DNA from: an uncultured Rothia sp.
GTDB taxonomy: Bacteria; Actinomycetota; Actinomycetes; Actinomycetales; Micrococcaceae
DNA: 22,755 bases
Assembly (NCBI RefSeq): GCF_937976295.1
Contig: NZ_CALJRY010000287.1
Coordinates: 1 to 22,755 of the forward strand
Direction of reading: 5' to 3'
The notes beneath the pieces are model-generated. The model was not told where the DNA came from and made no database searches. It saw only the letters and a list, made by a program, of their open reading frames with translations. Each line of letters begins with the position of its first letter. Positions within the stretch are counted from its first letter, which is position 1. Shown piece by piece: positions 8,367-17,700 of the stretch. Position numbers and translations under genes: made by a program.

Positions 8367-9668
8367 CTAGCGACGCGGGGTTGCCAGCTCGCCGTTCAGC
8401 ACGGTCGGGTGGCCAGCGTAGAAGGTTGCACGAATCGAGCCGGGCACCTCCATGCCGCGGTAGGGGTTGTTCTTGCCCTTGGTTGCCTGCTCCTCAGGCT
8501 TGATCACGCGGGTTGCCTTCGGGTCGACCAGCACAATGTTTGCCGGTTCGCCCTCAGCCAGCGGGCGGCCCTGCTCGTGGTCCAGGCGGCCAATCTTCGC
8601 GGGCTCCTCAGAGAGGATGCGTGCCACGTCGCGCCAGGTGATCATGCCGGTGTCGACCAGGGTCATCTGGATGATGGACAGCGCCTGCTCCAGGCCGGTC
8701 ATGCCGTTCGCGGCGCACGCCCACTCGCATTCCTTGGTCTCTGCCGGGTGCGGTGCGTGGTCGGTACCGATTACGTCGATGATGCCGTCGGCGACCGCCT
8801 GGCGCAGCGCCATGACGTCCTCTTCGGTGCGCAGCGGCGGGTTCACCTTGAAAATCGGGTCGTAGGTGCGTGCGGTCTCGTCGGTGAGCAGCAGGTGGTG
8901 CGGGGTTGCCTCCGCGGTCACCTTCACGCCGCGGGACTTAGCCCAGCGCACAACCTCAATGGAGCCCTTGGTGGACAGGTGGCAGATGTGCAGCTTGGAG
9001 TCCAGGTGCTCAGCCAGCAGCACGTCGCGGGCGATGATTGCCTCTTCAGCGACGGCGGGCCAGCCGGTCAGACCCAGGTCAGCGGACACCTTACCTTCGT
9101 TCATCTGGGCGCCTTCGGTCAGGCGCGGCTCCTGCGCGTGCTGCGCAATAACGCCGTCGAAGGTCTTGACGTATTCGAGGGCGCGGCGCATCACGGCGGG
9201 GTCGTACACGCACATGCCGTCGTCAGAGAACACGCGCACGTTCGCGGTGGAGTTCGCCATGCCGCCGATGTCGGAGAGGCGCTCGCCCTTCAGGCCCACG
9301 GTCACTGCGCCGATGGGCTGCACGCGGCACCATGCGGATTCCTTGCCGAGGCGGTCAACCTGCTCAACCACTGCGGCGGTGTCTGCCACGGGCATGGAGT
9401 TTGCCATGGCGAACACTGCGGTGTAGCCGCCCAGGGCTGCAGCGCGGGTGCCGGTCTCGACGGTTTCGGATGCCTCGTAACCGGGCTGACGCAGGTGGGT
9501 GTGGATGTCGACCAGGCCGGGCAGCGCCACCTGGCCTGCCGCCTCGACGACCTGTGCGTCTGCGGCGTCAATGTTCTCTGCGATGCGGCTAATCACGCCG
9601 TCCTCGATGAGGATGTCGGCGACCTTTTCGCCGTAGAGGCTTGCGCCCTTAATCAGGTACTTGCTCAT
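8367..9668 (-). CDS. pyrC: Dihydroorotase
   Basis: PyrC cyclises carbamoyl aspartate to dihydroorotate in the cytosol, the third step of the pathway. The 433 residues fit the class I zinc dihydroorotases. Metal ligands are visible: DIHTHLRQPG (H56, H58, with substrate-binding R60), an aspartate-rich segment RVFSDDGMC, QHAQEP, HICHLST, and the catalytic aspartate region GTDHAPH. Substrate contacts near EATPHHLLLTDE and NPPLR are also conserved. The ATG at 9668 has GAGGA about nine bases upstream. It is 30 bases downstream of pyrB, and a strong hairpin follows its stop. Confidence 0.97.
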   Translation of the reverse strand: MSKYLIKGASLYGEKVADILIEDGVISRIAENIDAADAQVVEAAGQVALPGLVDIHTHLRQPGYEASETVETGTRAAALGGYTAVFAMANSMPVADTAAVVEQVDRLGKESAWCRVQPIGAVTVGLKGERLSDIGGMANSTANVRVFSDDGMCVYDPAVMRRALEYVKTFDGVIAQHAQEPRLTEGAQMNEGKVSADLGLTGWPAVAEEAIIARDVLLAEHLDSKLHICHLSTKGSIEVVRWAKSRGVKVTAEATPHHLLLTDETARTYDPIFKVNPPLRTEEDVMALRQAVADGIIDVIGTDHAPHPAETKECEWACAANGMTGLEQALSIIQMTLVDTGMITWRDVARILSEEPAKIGRLDHEQGRPLAEGEPANIVLVDPKATRVIKPEEQATKGKNNPYRGMEVPGSIRATFYAGHPTVLNGELATPRR

Positions 9669-9698
9669 GGTGTTGGTTCCTCTCGTTAGGAAGGTCGT

Positions 9699-10700
9699 TT
9701 AGGATTCGTCGCCGGCGTAGAGCTTGGCGCTGGAGCCGTCGGTCAGAAGCAGGTAGAGCACCGCCATGCGCAGCGCCACGCCGTTGCTGACCTGGCGCAG
9801 GACCCAGGAGTTGGTGGCGTCGGCGGCTTCGGTGCAGATTTCCAGGCCGCGGTTCATGGGGCCCGGGTGCAGGATTGCGACCGGCTGCGGCTGCACCTGC
9901 AGGGTTGCGAAGCGTTCGGCGGTCAGGCCCCACAGCTCGGTGTACTCCTCGGCGGAGGGGAAGTACGCGGCGTTCATGCGTTCCTTCTGGATGCGCAGCA
10001 GCATGACGGCGTCAGGGTTGGTGGCGATGGCTTCGTCGAAGTCGTGGAAGATTTCCAGGCCGGCTTCTTCAACCCAGGAGGCGGTGTTCAGCGGCAGCAG
10101 GGTCGGCGGTGCGACGAAGACGACCTGCGCGCCGAGGGTGTGCAGCAGCCAGAGGTTGGAGCGTGCCACGCGCGAGTGCAGGATGTCGCCGACGATGAGC
10201 ACACGCATGCCGGACAGGTCGGTGCCGCGGGGGCTGTCGAGGCCGTCGCGTTCCGCCTTGTACTGGCGCAGGGACACGGCGTCGAGCAGTGCCTGGGTGG
10301 GGTGCGCGTGGGTGCCGTCGCCCGCGTTCAGCACGGGGATGTCGGTCCAGCCTGCCTCGGCGAGGCGCTGCGGCGCGCCGGATGCCGAGTGGCGAATCAC
10401 GAACGCATCCGCGGCAATCGCCTTGAGGGTCTGCGCGGTGTCCTTGAGCGACTCGCCCTTAGACAGGGAGGAGCCGGAAGCGGAGAAGTTCGTGACGGCG
10501 GCACCCAGGCGCTTCTCCGCGGCTTCGAAGGAGAGGCGGGTACGGGTGGAGTCTTCAAAGAAGAGGTTGACGACGGTCTTGCCGTTGAGCACGTTCAGGG
10601 TGCGGTTTTCGGCTTTGACCTGCGCCATGTAGTCGGCGACGTCAAGGATTTCGATGGCTTCTTCGCGGGTTAGTTCGCGGGTGTCGAGCAGATGCTTCAT
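9699..10700 (-). CDS. pyrB: Aspartate carbamoyltransferase catalytic subunit
   Basis: PyrB condenses carbamoyl phosphate with aspartate, the committed step of pyrimidine synthesis. The 333-residue chain shows the carbamoyl-phosphate motif STRTR (51-55) within FFEDSTRTRLSFE, the mobile-loop SLSKGESLKDT, the HPTQ motif in GDGTHAHPTQALLD, and the aspartate-domain motif around the 260s (MLLRIQKERMN). No separate regulatory subunit (PyrI) is present, as usual for actinobacteria. The ATG overlaps the pyrR stop by four bases (ATGA), so translation of pyrB is probably coupled to pyrR and would share its control. Confidence 0.97.
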   Translation of the reverse strand: MKHLLDTRELTREEAIEILDVADYMAQVKAENRTLNVLNGKTVVNLFFEDSTRTRLSFEAAEKRLGAAVTNFSASGSSLSKGESLKDTAQTLKAIAADAFVIRHSASGAPQRLAEAGWTDIPVLNAGDGTHAHPTQALLDAVSLRQYKAERDGLDSPRGTDLSGMRVLIVGDILHSRVARSNLWLLHTLGAQVVFVAPPTLLPLNTASWVEEAGLEIFHDFDEAIATNPDAVMLLRIQKERMNAAYFPSAEEYTELWGLTAERFATLQVQPQPVAILHPGPMNRGLEICTEAADATNSWVLRQVSNGVALRMAVLYLLLTDGSSAKLYAGDES

Positions 10701-11371
10701 GAGAGCCCTCCCAGCTGGATAATGTCAACTCGGTCTGTTGCGTTGTCGGTTTCGGTCAGTACGACGCGCACGGTTTCGCTGGCGCTGGTGGGCAGGTTTT
10801 TGCCCACGTGGTCGGCGCGGATGGGTAGTTGCCGGTGTCCGCGGTCTACGAGGACTGCCAGGCGTACGAGGGCGGGTCGTCCGTGGGCGTTGAGTGCGTC
10901 GAGGGCGGCGCGTACGGTGCGGCCGGAGTAGAGGACGTCGTCAACGAGGACTACGGTTTTACCTTCAATGCCGATGCTGGGCATGATGCTCTCCCCTGCG
11001 GTATCTGGGGAGGTGGTGCCGTTGGGCGAGACGGGCTGGTCGTCGCGGTAGGCGGTGATGTCCAGGGCGCCGAGTCGGGTTTCTGCGTTGAAGTTCGGCT
11101 CGATGGCTTGGATGCGGGCGGCGAGTCGTACGGCGAGGGGCACGCCGCGGGAGCGGATGCCGATGAGTACGAGGTTTTCTACGCCTTTGTTGGTTTCGAT
11201 GATTTCGTAGGCGATGCGGGTGAGGGCGCGGCGGATTTCGTCCTCGCTGAGGATGGTGCGGCCGACGGTGGTCGCGTCCTCGGAGGCGTTTTGAGGGGTT
11301 GCCGAATGGGGGGCTGCGGTTACGTTTCGCCCCTGATTCGCGCCGGATGTGGGTACAGTTGTCCCAGGCAT
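10697..11371 (-). CDS. pyrR: PyrR, pyrimidine operon RNA-binding regulator / uracil phosphoribosyltransferase
   Basis: PyrR binds pyr mRNA in response to UMP/UTP and represses the operon; many members also make UMP from uracil and PRPP. The PRPP-binding loop VLVDDVLYSGRTV lies at residues 141-153, and IGIRSRGVPLA (70-80) and LGALDITAYRDD (100-111) match the family. I start at the ATG at 11371, because AAGGAG lies six bases upstream; longer frames back to 11476 would pass through the leader hairpin. The 224 residues exceed the usual 180 through a 35-residue Thr/Ala/Ser-rich N-terminal extension and a short insert near 113-130. It is the first gene of the pyr operon and overlaps pyrB. Confidence 0.95.
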   Translation of the reverse strand: MPGTTVPTSGANQGRNVTAAPHSATPQNASEDATTVGRTILSEDEIRRALTRIAYEIIETNKGVENLVLIGIRSRGVPLAVRLAARIQAIEPNFNAETRLGALDITAYRDDQPVSPNGTTSPDTAGESIMPSIGIEGKTVVLVDDVLYSGRTVRAALDALNAHGRPALVRLAVLVDRGHRQLPIRADHVGKNLPTSASETVRVVLTETDNATDRVDIIQLGGLS

Positions 11372-11377
11372 AGCCGT

Positions 11378-11404
11378 CTCCTTCCCCGCCTCACGGGACG
11401 GATT
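11378..11404 (-). promoter_or_regulatory. PyrR-binding loop abutting the pyrR ribosome site
   Basis: On the minus strand the leader reads TCCGTCCCGTGAGGCGGGGA, containing TCCCGTGAGGC, which fits the PyrR anti-attenuator loop core UCCNGNGAGGY at every position. CC/GG inner pairs and TCC/GGGA outer pairs fold it into the expected short hairpin with a CGTGA loop. Its 3' arm runs straight into the pyrR ribosome site AAGGAG (11378-11383). No terminator/antiterminator pair is visible, so control is probably by blocking translation, as described for Mycobacterium smegmatis pyrR. Confidence 0.75.
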
Positions 11405-11425
11405 TAAAGGTTTTGTGCTTCTAGT

Positions 11426-11455
11426 AGGGTACCACAGTTCACAGGCTACGTTCAG
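11426..11455 (-). promoter_or_regulatory. Candidate pyrR (pyr operon) promoter
   Basis: On the minus strand CTGAAC (11455-11450) and TACCCT (11431-11426) are separated by 18 bases. This predicts a transcript starting near 11419, giving a leader of just under 50 bases that contains the PyrR loop intact. Other -10-like hexamers (TACTAG) lie nearby. Confidence 0.45.
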
Positions 11456-11662
11456 GTTCGGCGAGAGACCGCTCACGGTGAGACGACTGCGGGAAGCACC
11501 GCTTTAAAATAGCTCCCCATTTCTGTTTTCTCTCGTTAGTTTCAATGGGTAAATTCGGGTTCAGAAGTTTTCCTGACCAATAAGAATCCACAAAATATAG
11601 GGGGTTAGATTTTAATCGCCTGAATATGATTAGCTGTGTCATTTTACTTATCCGTTGCCTGG

Positions 11663-11668
11663 TATTAT
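11663..11668 (+). promoter_or_regulatory. Candidate hsdM promoter -10 element
   Basis: TATTAT lies 37 bases before the hsdM start within an unusually AT-rich stretch (about 11515-11700). The -35 region (CATTTT at 17 bases spacing) is poor, and a second -10-like TATTCG lies further down. The interval 11456-11705 holds no gene, only this divergent promoter region. Confidence 0.35.
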
Positions 11669-11705
11669 CGAACTAATATTCGTTTGTCGATGAAAGAAGA
11701 TACAT

Positions 11706-13487
11706 GTGAGTGACTTGGGGCCGTTTATTTGGGGTACCGCTGATATCCTGCGAGGTACGTATAAGGCCTTTCAGTACGGTAATGTCATCCTGCCCATGAC
11801 GATTCTGCGCCGTCTGGACTGCCTTCTTGAGCAGCACAAAGATGAGGTTGCTCCCCTGGTTGAGAAGTACAAAGACACTCCAGACATGCTAGGCGCACAG
11901 GTGCAGCGTAAAACTGGTTTGCCGTTCTACAACACCAGCAAGTGGACTCTCAAGACTCTGCTGGGCGATCCTGCCGGCCTCGAGGCAAATCTGAAACATT
12001 ATATTAATAGCTTCTCTACCAATCTTGATGTCTTCGAACGCTTTAAGTTTGCCGAAGAGATTAGCACGATGGCGGAGAAGAGTATCCTCTACTTCGTAGT
12101 TGAGCGCTTTGCCGGTATCAATCTGCATCCGCAGAAGGTTACCAACGCCGAGATGGGTGACCTCTACGAATACCTCATTCGCACTTTTAATGAGTCCTCT
12201 AATGAGGTGCCCGGTGAGCACTTTACTCCGCGTGACGCTATCCGCCTGCTCGTCGATCTCGTCTTCGCGGGTGATGATGAAGCTCTTAGCACCCCGGGAA
12301 CGATTCGTTCGATTTACGATCCGACGGCGGGAACGGGCGGTATGCTCTCCATTGCTGAGGAGCATCTTGTCGGTACTCCCGAGAAGCCCGGTCTCAACCC
12401 CGATGCTCAGCTACGTCTCTACGGGCAGGAGTGGAACGACCAATCGTATGCCGTTTGCAAGTCGGATTTGCTGATTAAGGGACAGGACCCCAGCAATATT
12501 CAGCTGGGCGATACTCTAGCGGATGATAAGTTCGCGGGTATTACTTTTGATTACTGCATGTCGAACCCGCCTTATGGCACCGATTGGAAGACCAGCCAGA
12601 CTGCGGTCATGAACGACCTTAAAGAGTTTGGTAACGCCTCTCGCTTCTATGCGGGTAATGCAACAGCCAAGAAGAACGTACCCGCTGTGAGTGACGGTCA
12701 GATGCTGTTCCTTCAGCATGTGGTGAGCAAGTTGCGTCCTAAAGTTCTGGGCGGTGGACGTGGTGGCATCGTTATGAACGGTTCGCCACTCTTTAATGGA
12801 GCCGCAGACTCCGGACCTTCTAATATCCGTAAGTGGTTGCTCGAACGCGACATGGTGGATGCAATCGTCGCGCTTCCGACTGACATGTTCTATAACACCG
12901 GTATTGCCACCTACATCTGGATTGTCGATAATGACAAGCCGGAAGCACGTCAGGGTAAGGTGCAGCTGATTGACGGTACCGAATTCTACGAGAAGATGCG
13001 TAAGAAGCTCGGAGATAAGGGCCGTGAGCTTACCGAGGCTAACAGGGCTACGATTGTGAAGCTCTACGCCGACTATGTTGAGACGGAACATTGCAAGATT
13101 GTTCCGTCTGACGAGTTTGCCTACTGGAGTATCACCGTTGAGCGTCCTCAGCGTGACGAGAACGGCGAGGTTATTACCAATACTCTCGGCAAGGTGAAGC
13201 CGGATACGAGCCTGCGTGATACCGAGCGGGTGCCCTTTACCTACAACGGTAATGCCAAGGGAGATGCCGCGCGCGATGAGACTATCCAGGCGTATTTTGA
13301 GGCCGAAGTAAAGCCGTACGTACCCGACGCCTGGGTTGATAAAAAGAAGACCAAGGTTGGTTACGAGATTCCGTTTACGCGTTACTTCTACCGTTATCAG
13401 CCACCGCGTCCGTTGGAAGAAATTGATAATGACCTGCAGCAAGTCACACGTGAGATCCAAGCTCTTCTTAGAGAGATGACCGAATGA
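11706..13487 (+). CDS. hsdM: Type I restriction-modification methyltransferase subunit HsdM
   Basis: HsdM methylates adenine N6 in the asymmetric site chosen by HsdS, using S-adenosylmethionine. The 593 residues contain the N-terminal HsdM helical domain (FIWGTADILRGTYK and the ILRRLDCLLE helix), the SAM-binding motif DPTAGTGGML (205-214), and the catalytic NPPY motif (287-290) in SNPPYGTDW. DLYEYLIRTF and EHFTPRDAIRLL are typical HsdM signatures. Nothing is missing. The start is GTG at 11706, with a weak AAGAAGA-like ribosome site upstream. The stop overlaps the hsdS start by four bases (ATGA). It reads opposite to the surrounding housekeeping genes. Confidence 0.97.
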   Translation: MSDLGPFIWGTADILRGTYKAFQYGNVILPMTILRRLDCLLEQHKDEVAPLVEKYKDTPDMLGAQVQRKTGLPFYNTSKWTLKTLLGDPAGLEANLKHYINSFSTNLDVFERFKFAEEISTMAEKSILYFVVERFAGINLHPQKVTNAEMGDLYEYLIRTFNESSNEVPGEHFTPRDAIRLLVDLVFAGDDEALSTPGTIRSIYDPTAGTGGMLSIAEEHLVGTPEKPGLNPDAQLRLYGQEWNDQSYAVCKSDLLIKGQDPSNIQLGDTLADDKFAGITFDYCMSNPPYGTDWKTSQTAVMNDLKEFGNASRFYAGNATAKKNVPAVSDGQMLFLQHVVSKLRPKVLGGGRGGIVMNGSPLFNGAADSGPSNIRKWLLERDMVDAIVALPTDMFYNTGIATYIWIVDNDKPEARQGKVQLIDGTEFYEKMRKKLGDKGRELTEANRATIVKLYADYVETEHCKIVPSDEFAYWSITVERPQRDENGEVITNTLGKVKPDTSLRDTERVPFTYNGNAKGDAARDETIQAYFEAEVKPYVPDAWVDKKKTKVGYEIPFTRYFYRYQPPRPLEEIDNDLQQVTREIQALLREMTE

Positions 13488-14695
13488 ATCAGACTTTAAT
13501 TCCACTGAAATACGTCGCTACCATTACGCTGGGCAAAATGCTTCAAAATGATGCTTCGTCTTTGCAAGATGTTGAACTGCCATACGTCCGTGCTGCTTCT
13601 ATCGGTCAGGACGGAAAGCTGCGTTACGACGACGCAAAGACTATGTGGTTCAAACCCAATGAAGTAGAGATGCTATCTTTGCTGAAAGGAGACGTCCTTG
13701 TTGTTGAAGGTGGGGACGTCGGCCGTTCGATAGTGCTCTCACAGGATGTACCGGGATGGGGTTTCCAGAACTCGATAAACAGGGTACGACCCTTCCCCGG
13801 CAACGATGGACGATTTCTTCAATATCAAATTGAACATTTGAGAGCTTGTGGTTATTTACGCCTTATTTGCAATGCCGTTTCTTTTCATCATTTGACAGCT
13901 GAAAAGCTTGCCGCAGTACAGGTTCGCATCCCAACTAGCAGCCAGCAGCAAAGAATCGCAGACTATCTCGACATTGAGACGGCGAAGATTGACCACCTCA
14001 TTGCCAAGCAACGCGAACTAATCACTCTCACAGAGTCTCGCCTGAAACTTTGGCGTGAGCGTACTTTCTGGGGTGAGGTGCAGACAGAAGATCCTTTCCT
14101 CAATCCACCCACCGGTTGGAAGGTCCTTCGAAACCGTCATCTTCTGGAACATGTGGATGCACGAAGTGAGACCGGTGACGAAGAGATGCTATCGGTAAGT
14201 CATATTACTGGAGTAACTCCTCGCTCTATGAAGAACGTGAACATGTTCGAGGCTGAATCAACCGTTGGTTACAAGCTCGTTGCAAAAAACGAACTTGTTA
14301 TCAACACCATGTGGGCATGGATGGGCGCATTAGGCGTATCAGCGTACGAAGGAATCGTAAGCCCCGCATATAATGTGTACCGTTTCCGAGACCTAGATGC
14401 AGTTAATCCTATGTATTTTGATTGCATGTACCGCACTGACGCATATGTTAGCTTGATGAAGGCTCACTCGCGCGGTATCTGGGAATCACGCCTAAGGTTA
14501 TATCCTGAGGTGTTCCTTCGACTCTCATCGTTGGTTCCTCCGAAGGATGTACAAGACCGCCTGGTTGCTGAAAACAACGAGCGAACAACCGAAGCGGAGA
14601 AACTAATCACTCGTTGTCATAAAGCCATTGAGCTTTTGCAGGAGCGACGTTCTGCTCTGATTACGGCCGCAGTTACCGGCCAGATTGAGGTATAG
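13484..14695 (+). CDS. hsdS: Type I restriction-modification specificity subunit HsdS
   Basis: HsdS sets the DNA target of the HsdM/HsdR complex. The 403 residues show the standard two-half plan: target recognition domain 1 (about 1-150), a long helix with QQQRIADYLDIETAKIDHLI (154-173), recognition domain 2 (about 205-350), and a matching C-terminal helix (QDRLVAENNERTTEAEKLI, then ERRSALITAAVTGQIEV). The two helices form the coiled-coil spacer that fixes the distance between the half-sites. The recognition sequence cannot be read from the protein. No simple-sequence tract or second hsdS copy suggests phase switching. It overlaps hsdM, and the hsdR start lies 10 bases after its stop. Confidence 0.95.
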   Translation: MNQTLIPLKYVATITLGKMLQNDASSLQDVELPYVRAASIGQDGKLRYDDAKTMWFKPNEVEMLSLLKGDVLVVEGGDVGRSIVLSQDVPGWGFQNSINRVRPFPGNDGRFLQYQIEHLRACGYLRLICNAVSFHHLTAEKLAAVQVRIPTSSQQQRIADYLDIETAKIDHLIAKQRELITLTESRLKLWRERTFWGEVQTEDPFLNPPTGWKVLRNRHLLEHVDARSETGDEEMLSVSHITGVTPRSMKNVNMFEAESTVGYKLVAKNELVINTMWAWMGALGVSAYEGIVSPAYNVYRFRDLDAVNPMYFDCMYRTDAYVSLMKAHSRGIWESRLRLYPEVFLRLSSLVPPKDVQDRLVAENNERTTEAEKLITRCHKAIELLQERRSALITAAVTGQIEV

Positions 14696-14705
14696 GAAAC
14701 CACTT

Positions 14706-17700
14706 ATGGGTGTTCAACACGAAAAGAGCTTTGAAACCGAGATTTGCGAATATCTCGGTTCACACGGTTGGCTCTACGAAGAAAAGTTCACCGGTTATGA
14801 CCAGGAACGCGCCCTCATCCCTGAGGACGTATTCGCATGGTTGCAGGCAACGCAGCCCGAACAATGGGCACGCGTTGTGCCCGCGGAGGCCTCGGAAGCT
14901 AAGGTTGACCGAGCCAAGCGCACCTTGCTAGACCGTCTGGTAAGTGCTTTGGATCAGCCCCTCGAGCACGGCGGCGGATCGCTGGCCGTACTCCGAGCCG
15001 GCTTTAAAGAGACCTCGGCGAAATTCTCGATGTGCGCTTTCAAGCCTGCTACTTCCATGAACCCGGTAGCTCAGGAAAACTACGAGCAGAACCGGCTTCG
15101 AGTGGTGCGCCAGGTACATCACTCGAAGAAGCACCCGAACGATTCTATCGACCTGGTGTTCTTTGTCAACGGCCTGCCGGTAGCAACGGCTGAGCTAAAG
15201 ACCGATAACACTCAGTCGATTGATGACGCCGTATGGCAGTATCGTAAGGACCGCCTGCCGCAGGGCGAACCGCTCCTGAAATTTGGCCGCGGAGCGCTCG
15301 TACACTTTGCTGTCTCCAATAACGAGATTCAAATGACAACGAAGCTCGCCGGACCCAAAACGGTGTTCCTGCCCTTCAACCTGGGTAAGGATGGCAGTAC
15401 GGGTAACCCCGTCAACCCGGACGGTTCCGCAACCTCATACCTGTGGGAACGGGTTCTTCAGCGCGATAACTGGCTGCAGATTCTTGAGCGTTTCGTAAAC
15501 CAGCAGACGATTGAAAAGGTTGACCCCGTCGCAGGAACTCGCAAGCGTAGCGAACAGATTATCTTCCCCCGCTTCCACCAGTGGGAGGCCGTCACGTCTC
15601 TGCTCAACACTACCCGCGCTGAGGGACCAGGCCAGAAGTATCTGATTCAGCACTCAGCCGGTTCTGGAAAGACGAACTCAATCGCATGGCTGGCTCATGG
15701 TCTAGCAAACCTGCACGATGATAACGATGCTAAGGTCTTCGATTCCGTCATCGTGGTAACCGACCGTACCGTACTTGATGAACAGCTTCAGAAAGCCATC
15801 AAGTCCATTGAGGGTACCAAGGGTGTGGTGGGTACCATCAACTCCGACGAGGTGCGCAAGGCTTCCGCATCCTCAAAGTCAGAGCTGCTGGCCCATGAGC
15901 TGACAAGCGGCAAGCTCATCATTATCGTGACGCTTCAGACTTTCCCGTTCGTACTGAAGGCACTTGAAGAACAGGGCAGCCTAGCGGACAAGAAGTTTGC
16001 GGTTATCGCAGATGAGGCTCACTCTTCCCAGACAGGTACCAGTGCGCAGAAGTTACGCGAGGTACTCTCCAAGGCGGAGGTCGAAGCTCTGGAAGATGGC
16101 GGTGAGGTTAGCGTCGAGGATATGCTCGCCGCTGAGATGACTGCGCGCTCCGTTTCCCCGAATATTTCCTTCTACGCGTTCACCGCAACCCCGAAGGGGA
16201 AGACCCTGGAAATGTTCGGTCGTCCCGGATCAGACGGGAACCCTGCGCCCTTCCACGTGTACACCATGCAGCAGGCCATCGAGGAGGGATTCATCCTTGA
16301 TGTGCTCCGCAACTACACAACCTACCGGACTGCCTTCCGCCTTGCCCAAAAGACTGGGGAACCTATCGAGGGCGACTTGGTGGACGAAAGTGCCGCTAAG
16401 AAGGGACTCATCCGTTGGGTGAGCCTACACCCGACTAACATTGCGCAGAAGGTGAAAATTATCGTCGAGCACTTCCGCGAGAAGGTTGCGCATCTTCTTG
16501 ATGGTCATGCAAAGGCTATGGTGGTAACTTCTAGTCGTGCTGCGGCCCTGAAGTACAAGATGGCAATTGACGAGTACGTACGTAAGCATAACTATCAGTT
16601 GGGTACCCTGGTAGCGTTTTCCGGAAGCCTGACGTCGCGGCAAGTTGACGGAATTGTACCTGGTGTTCAGGAACCCTACACCGAGACAAATGTGAACCCC
16701 GAGCTGCGCGGGCGAGGTATTCCACAAGCATTTGCCAGCGACCAGTTCCAGCTACTCATTGTTGCGAATAAGTACCAGACTGGCTTCGACCAGCCGCTAC
16801 TGAGCGCGATGTACGTTGATAAGCGCCTCGATGGAATTGAAGCCGTGCAGACTCTGTCGCGTTTGAACCGTACGCTTCCCGCTAAGGGTAAGGAGATTAC
16901 GTTCATCCTTGACTTTGTTAACGATACGGACACCATCCTGGATGCTTTCCTGCCATACTACCGGACTGCCGAAATCCTCGAGCCCACCGACCCGAATAAG
17001 GTCCACGACCTGGATCGCAAGCTTGAGTACGCAGGAATCTACACGCGGGATGACGTTGAAGAATTCGCTCAGGCCTACGTCCAGGACAAGAACCATGGAA
17101 AGCACACCGCGCCGTTGAAGCGTGCTGCCGACAGGTTCAACGACCGTTACATTCTGGCAGTGCAGGAGGATGATAAGGCCGAGATTGATAATCTTGACCT
17201 GTTCCGCAAAGACGTTAGCTCTTTCGTGCGTCTGTACGATTTCCTCTCGCTGATTGTGGATTACCAGGATACTGACTTGGAAAAGCTGGCACTCTTCCTT
17301 CGTCTGCTACGCCGTTGGCTTACCGGCCGCAAGACTCCGGATAAGTTGGATTTCAGCAACATCGAGCTGACCCACATTAAGCAGACCCGTAAGAGTGAAG
17401 GTGCAATTCGCCTCACTGGCGAGGGTAAAAAGCTTAAGCCCATGGGGGTCGGCGGTGGAAGCTCGCACGATCCCAACTTGGCCGCTTGGACTGACATTCT
17501 CGATAAGATTAACGCCTTGTTTGAGGATGAAGACTTCGACCCCAACTCAGTGCAAACATGGGTACAGGGTGTGGTCACGATTCTTGTACAGAACGAAGAC
17601 CTCAGGAACCAGGCCAGCGCAAATACCAAGGAACAGTTCCGTGAGTCTCAGACGCTGGAATCAGCAGTCACCGATGCTGTGCTTGACCATCAGGATACGC

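Noticed and set aside
3116..8503. A very long plus-strand open frame (about 1795 codons) opposite carB and carA
   Set aside because: It is exactly antisense to well-identified genes and its translation is rich in Arg, His, Leu and Val with no domain pattern; long antisense frames are expected from the codon bias of a GC-rich genome.
8409..10673. Long plus-strand frames opposite pyrC and pyrB
   Set aside because: They mirror conserved genes on the minus strand, have no ribosome site of note, and show low-complexity Gly/Val/His/Arg-rich translations.
11372..11476. Longer pyrR starting at 11476
   Set aside because: It would translate through the predicted promoter and PyrR loop, while the ATG at 11371 has an excellent AAGGAG six bases upstream.
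11439..11642. Minus-strand 67-codon frame between pyrR and hsdM
   Set aside because: It covers the predicted pyrR promoter and an AT-rich divergent control region and has no family pattern.
12516..13505. Minus-strand 329-codon frame opposite hsdM
   Set aside because: It is antisense to the conserved HsdM motifs and has no recognisable family features.
13484..14695. Phase-variable or invertible hsdS
   Set aside because: No homopolymer or short tandem repeat lies in the gene, there is no second hsdS or recombinase gene, and no inverted repeats link recognition domains.
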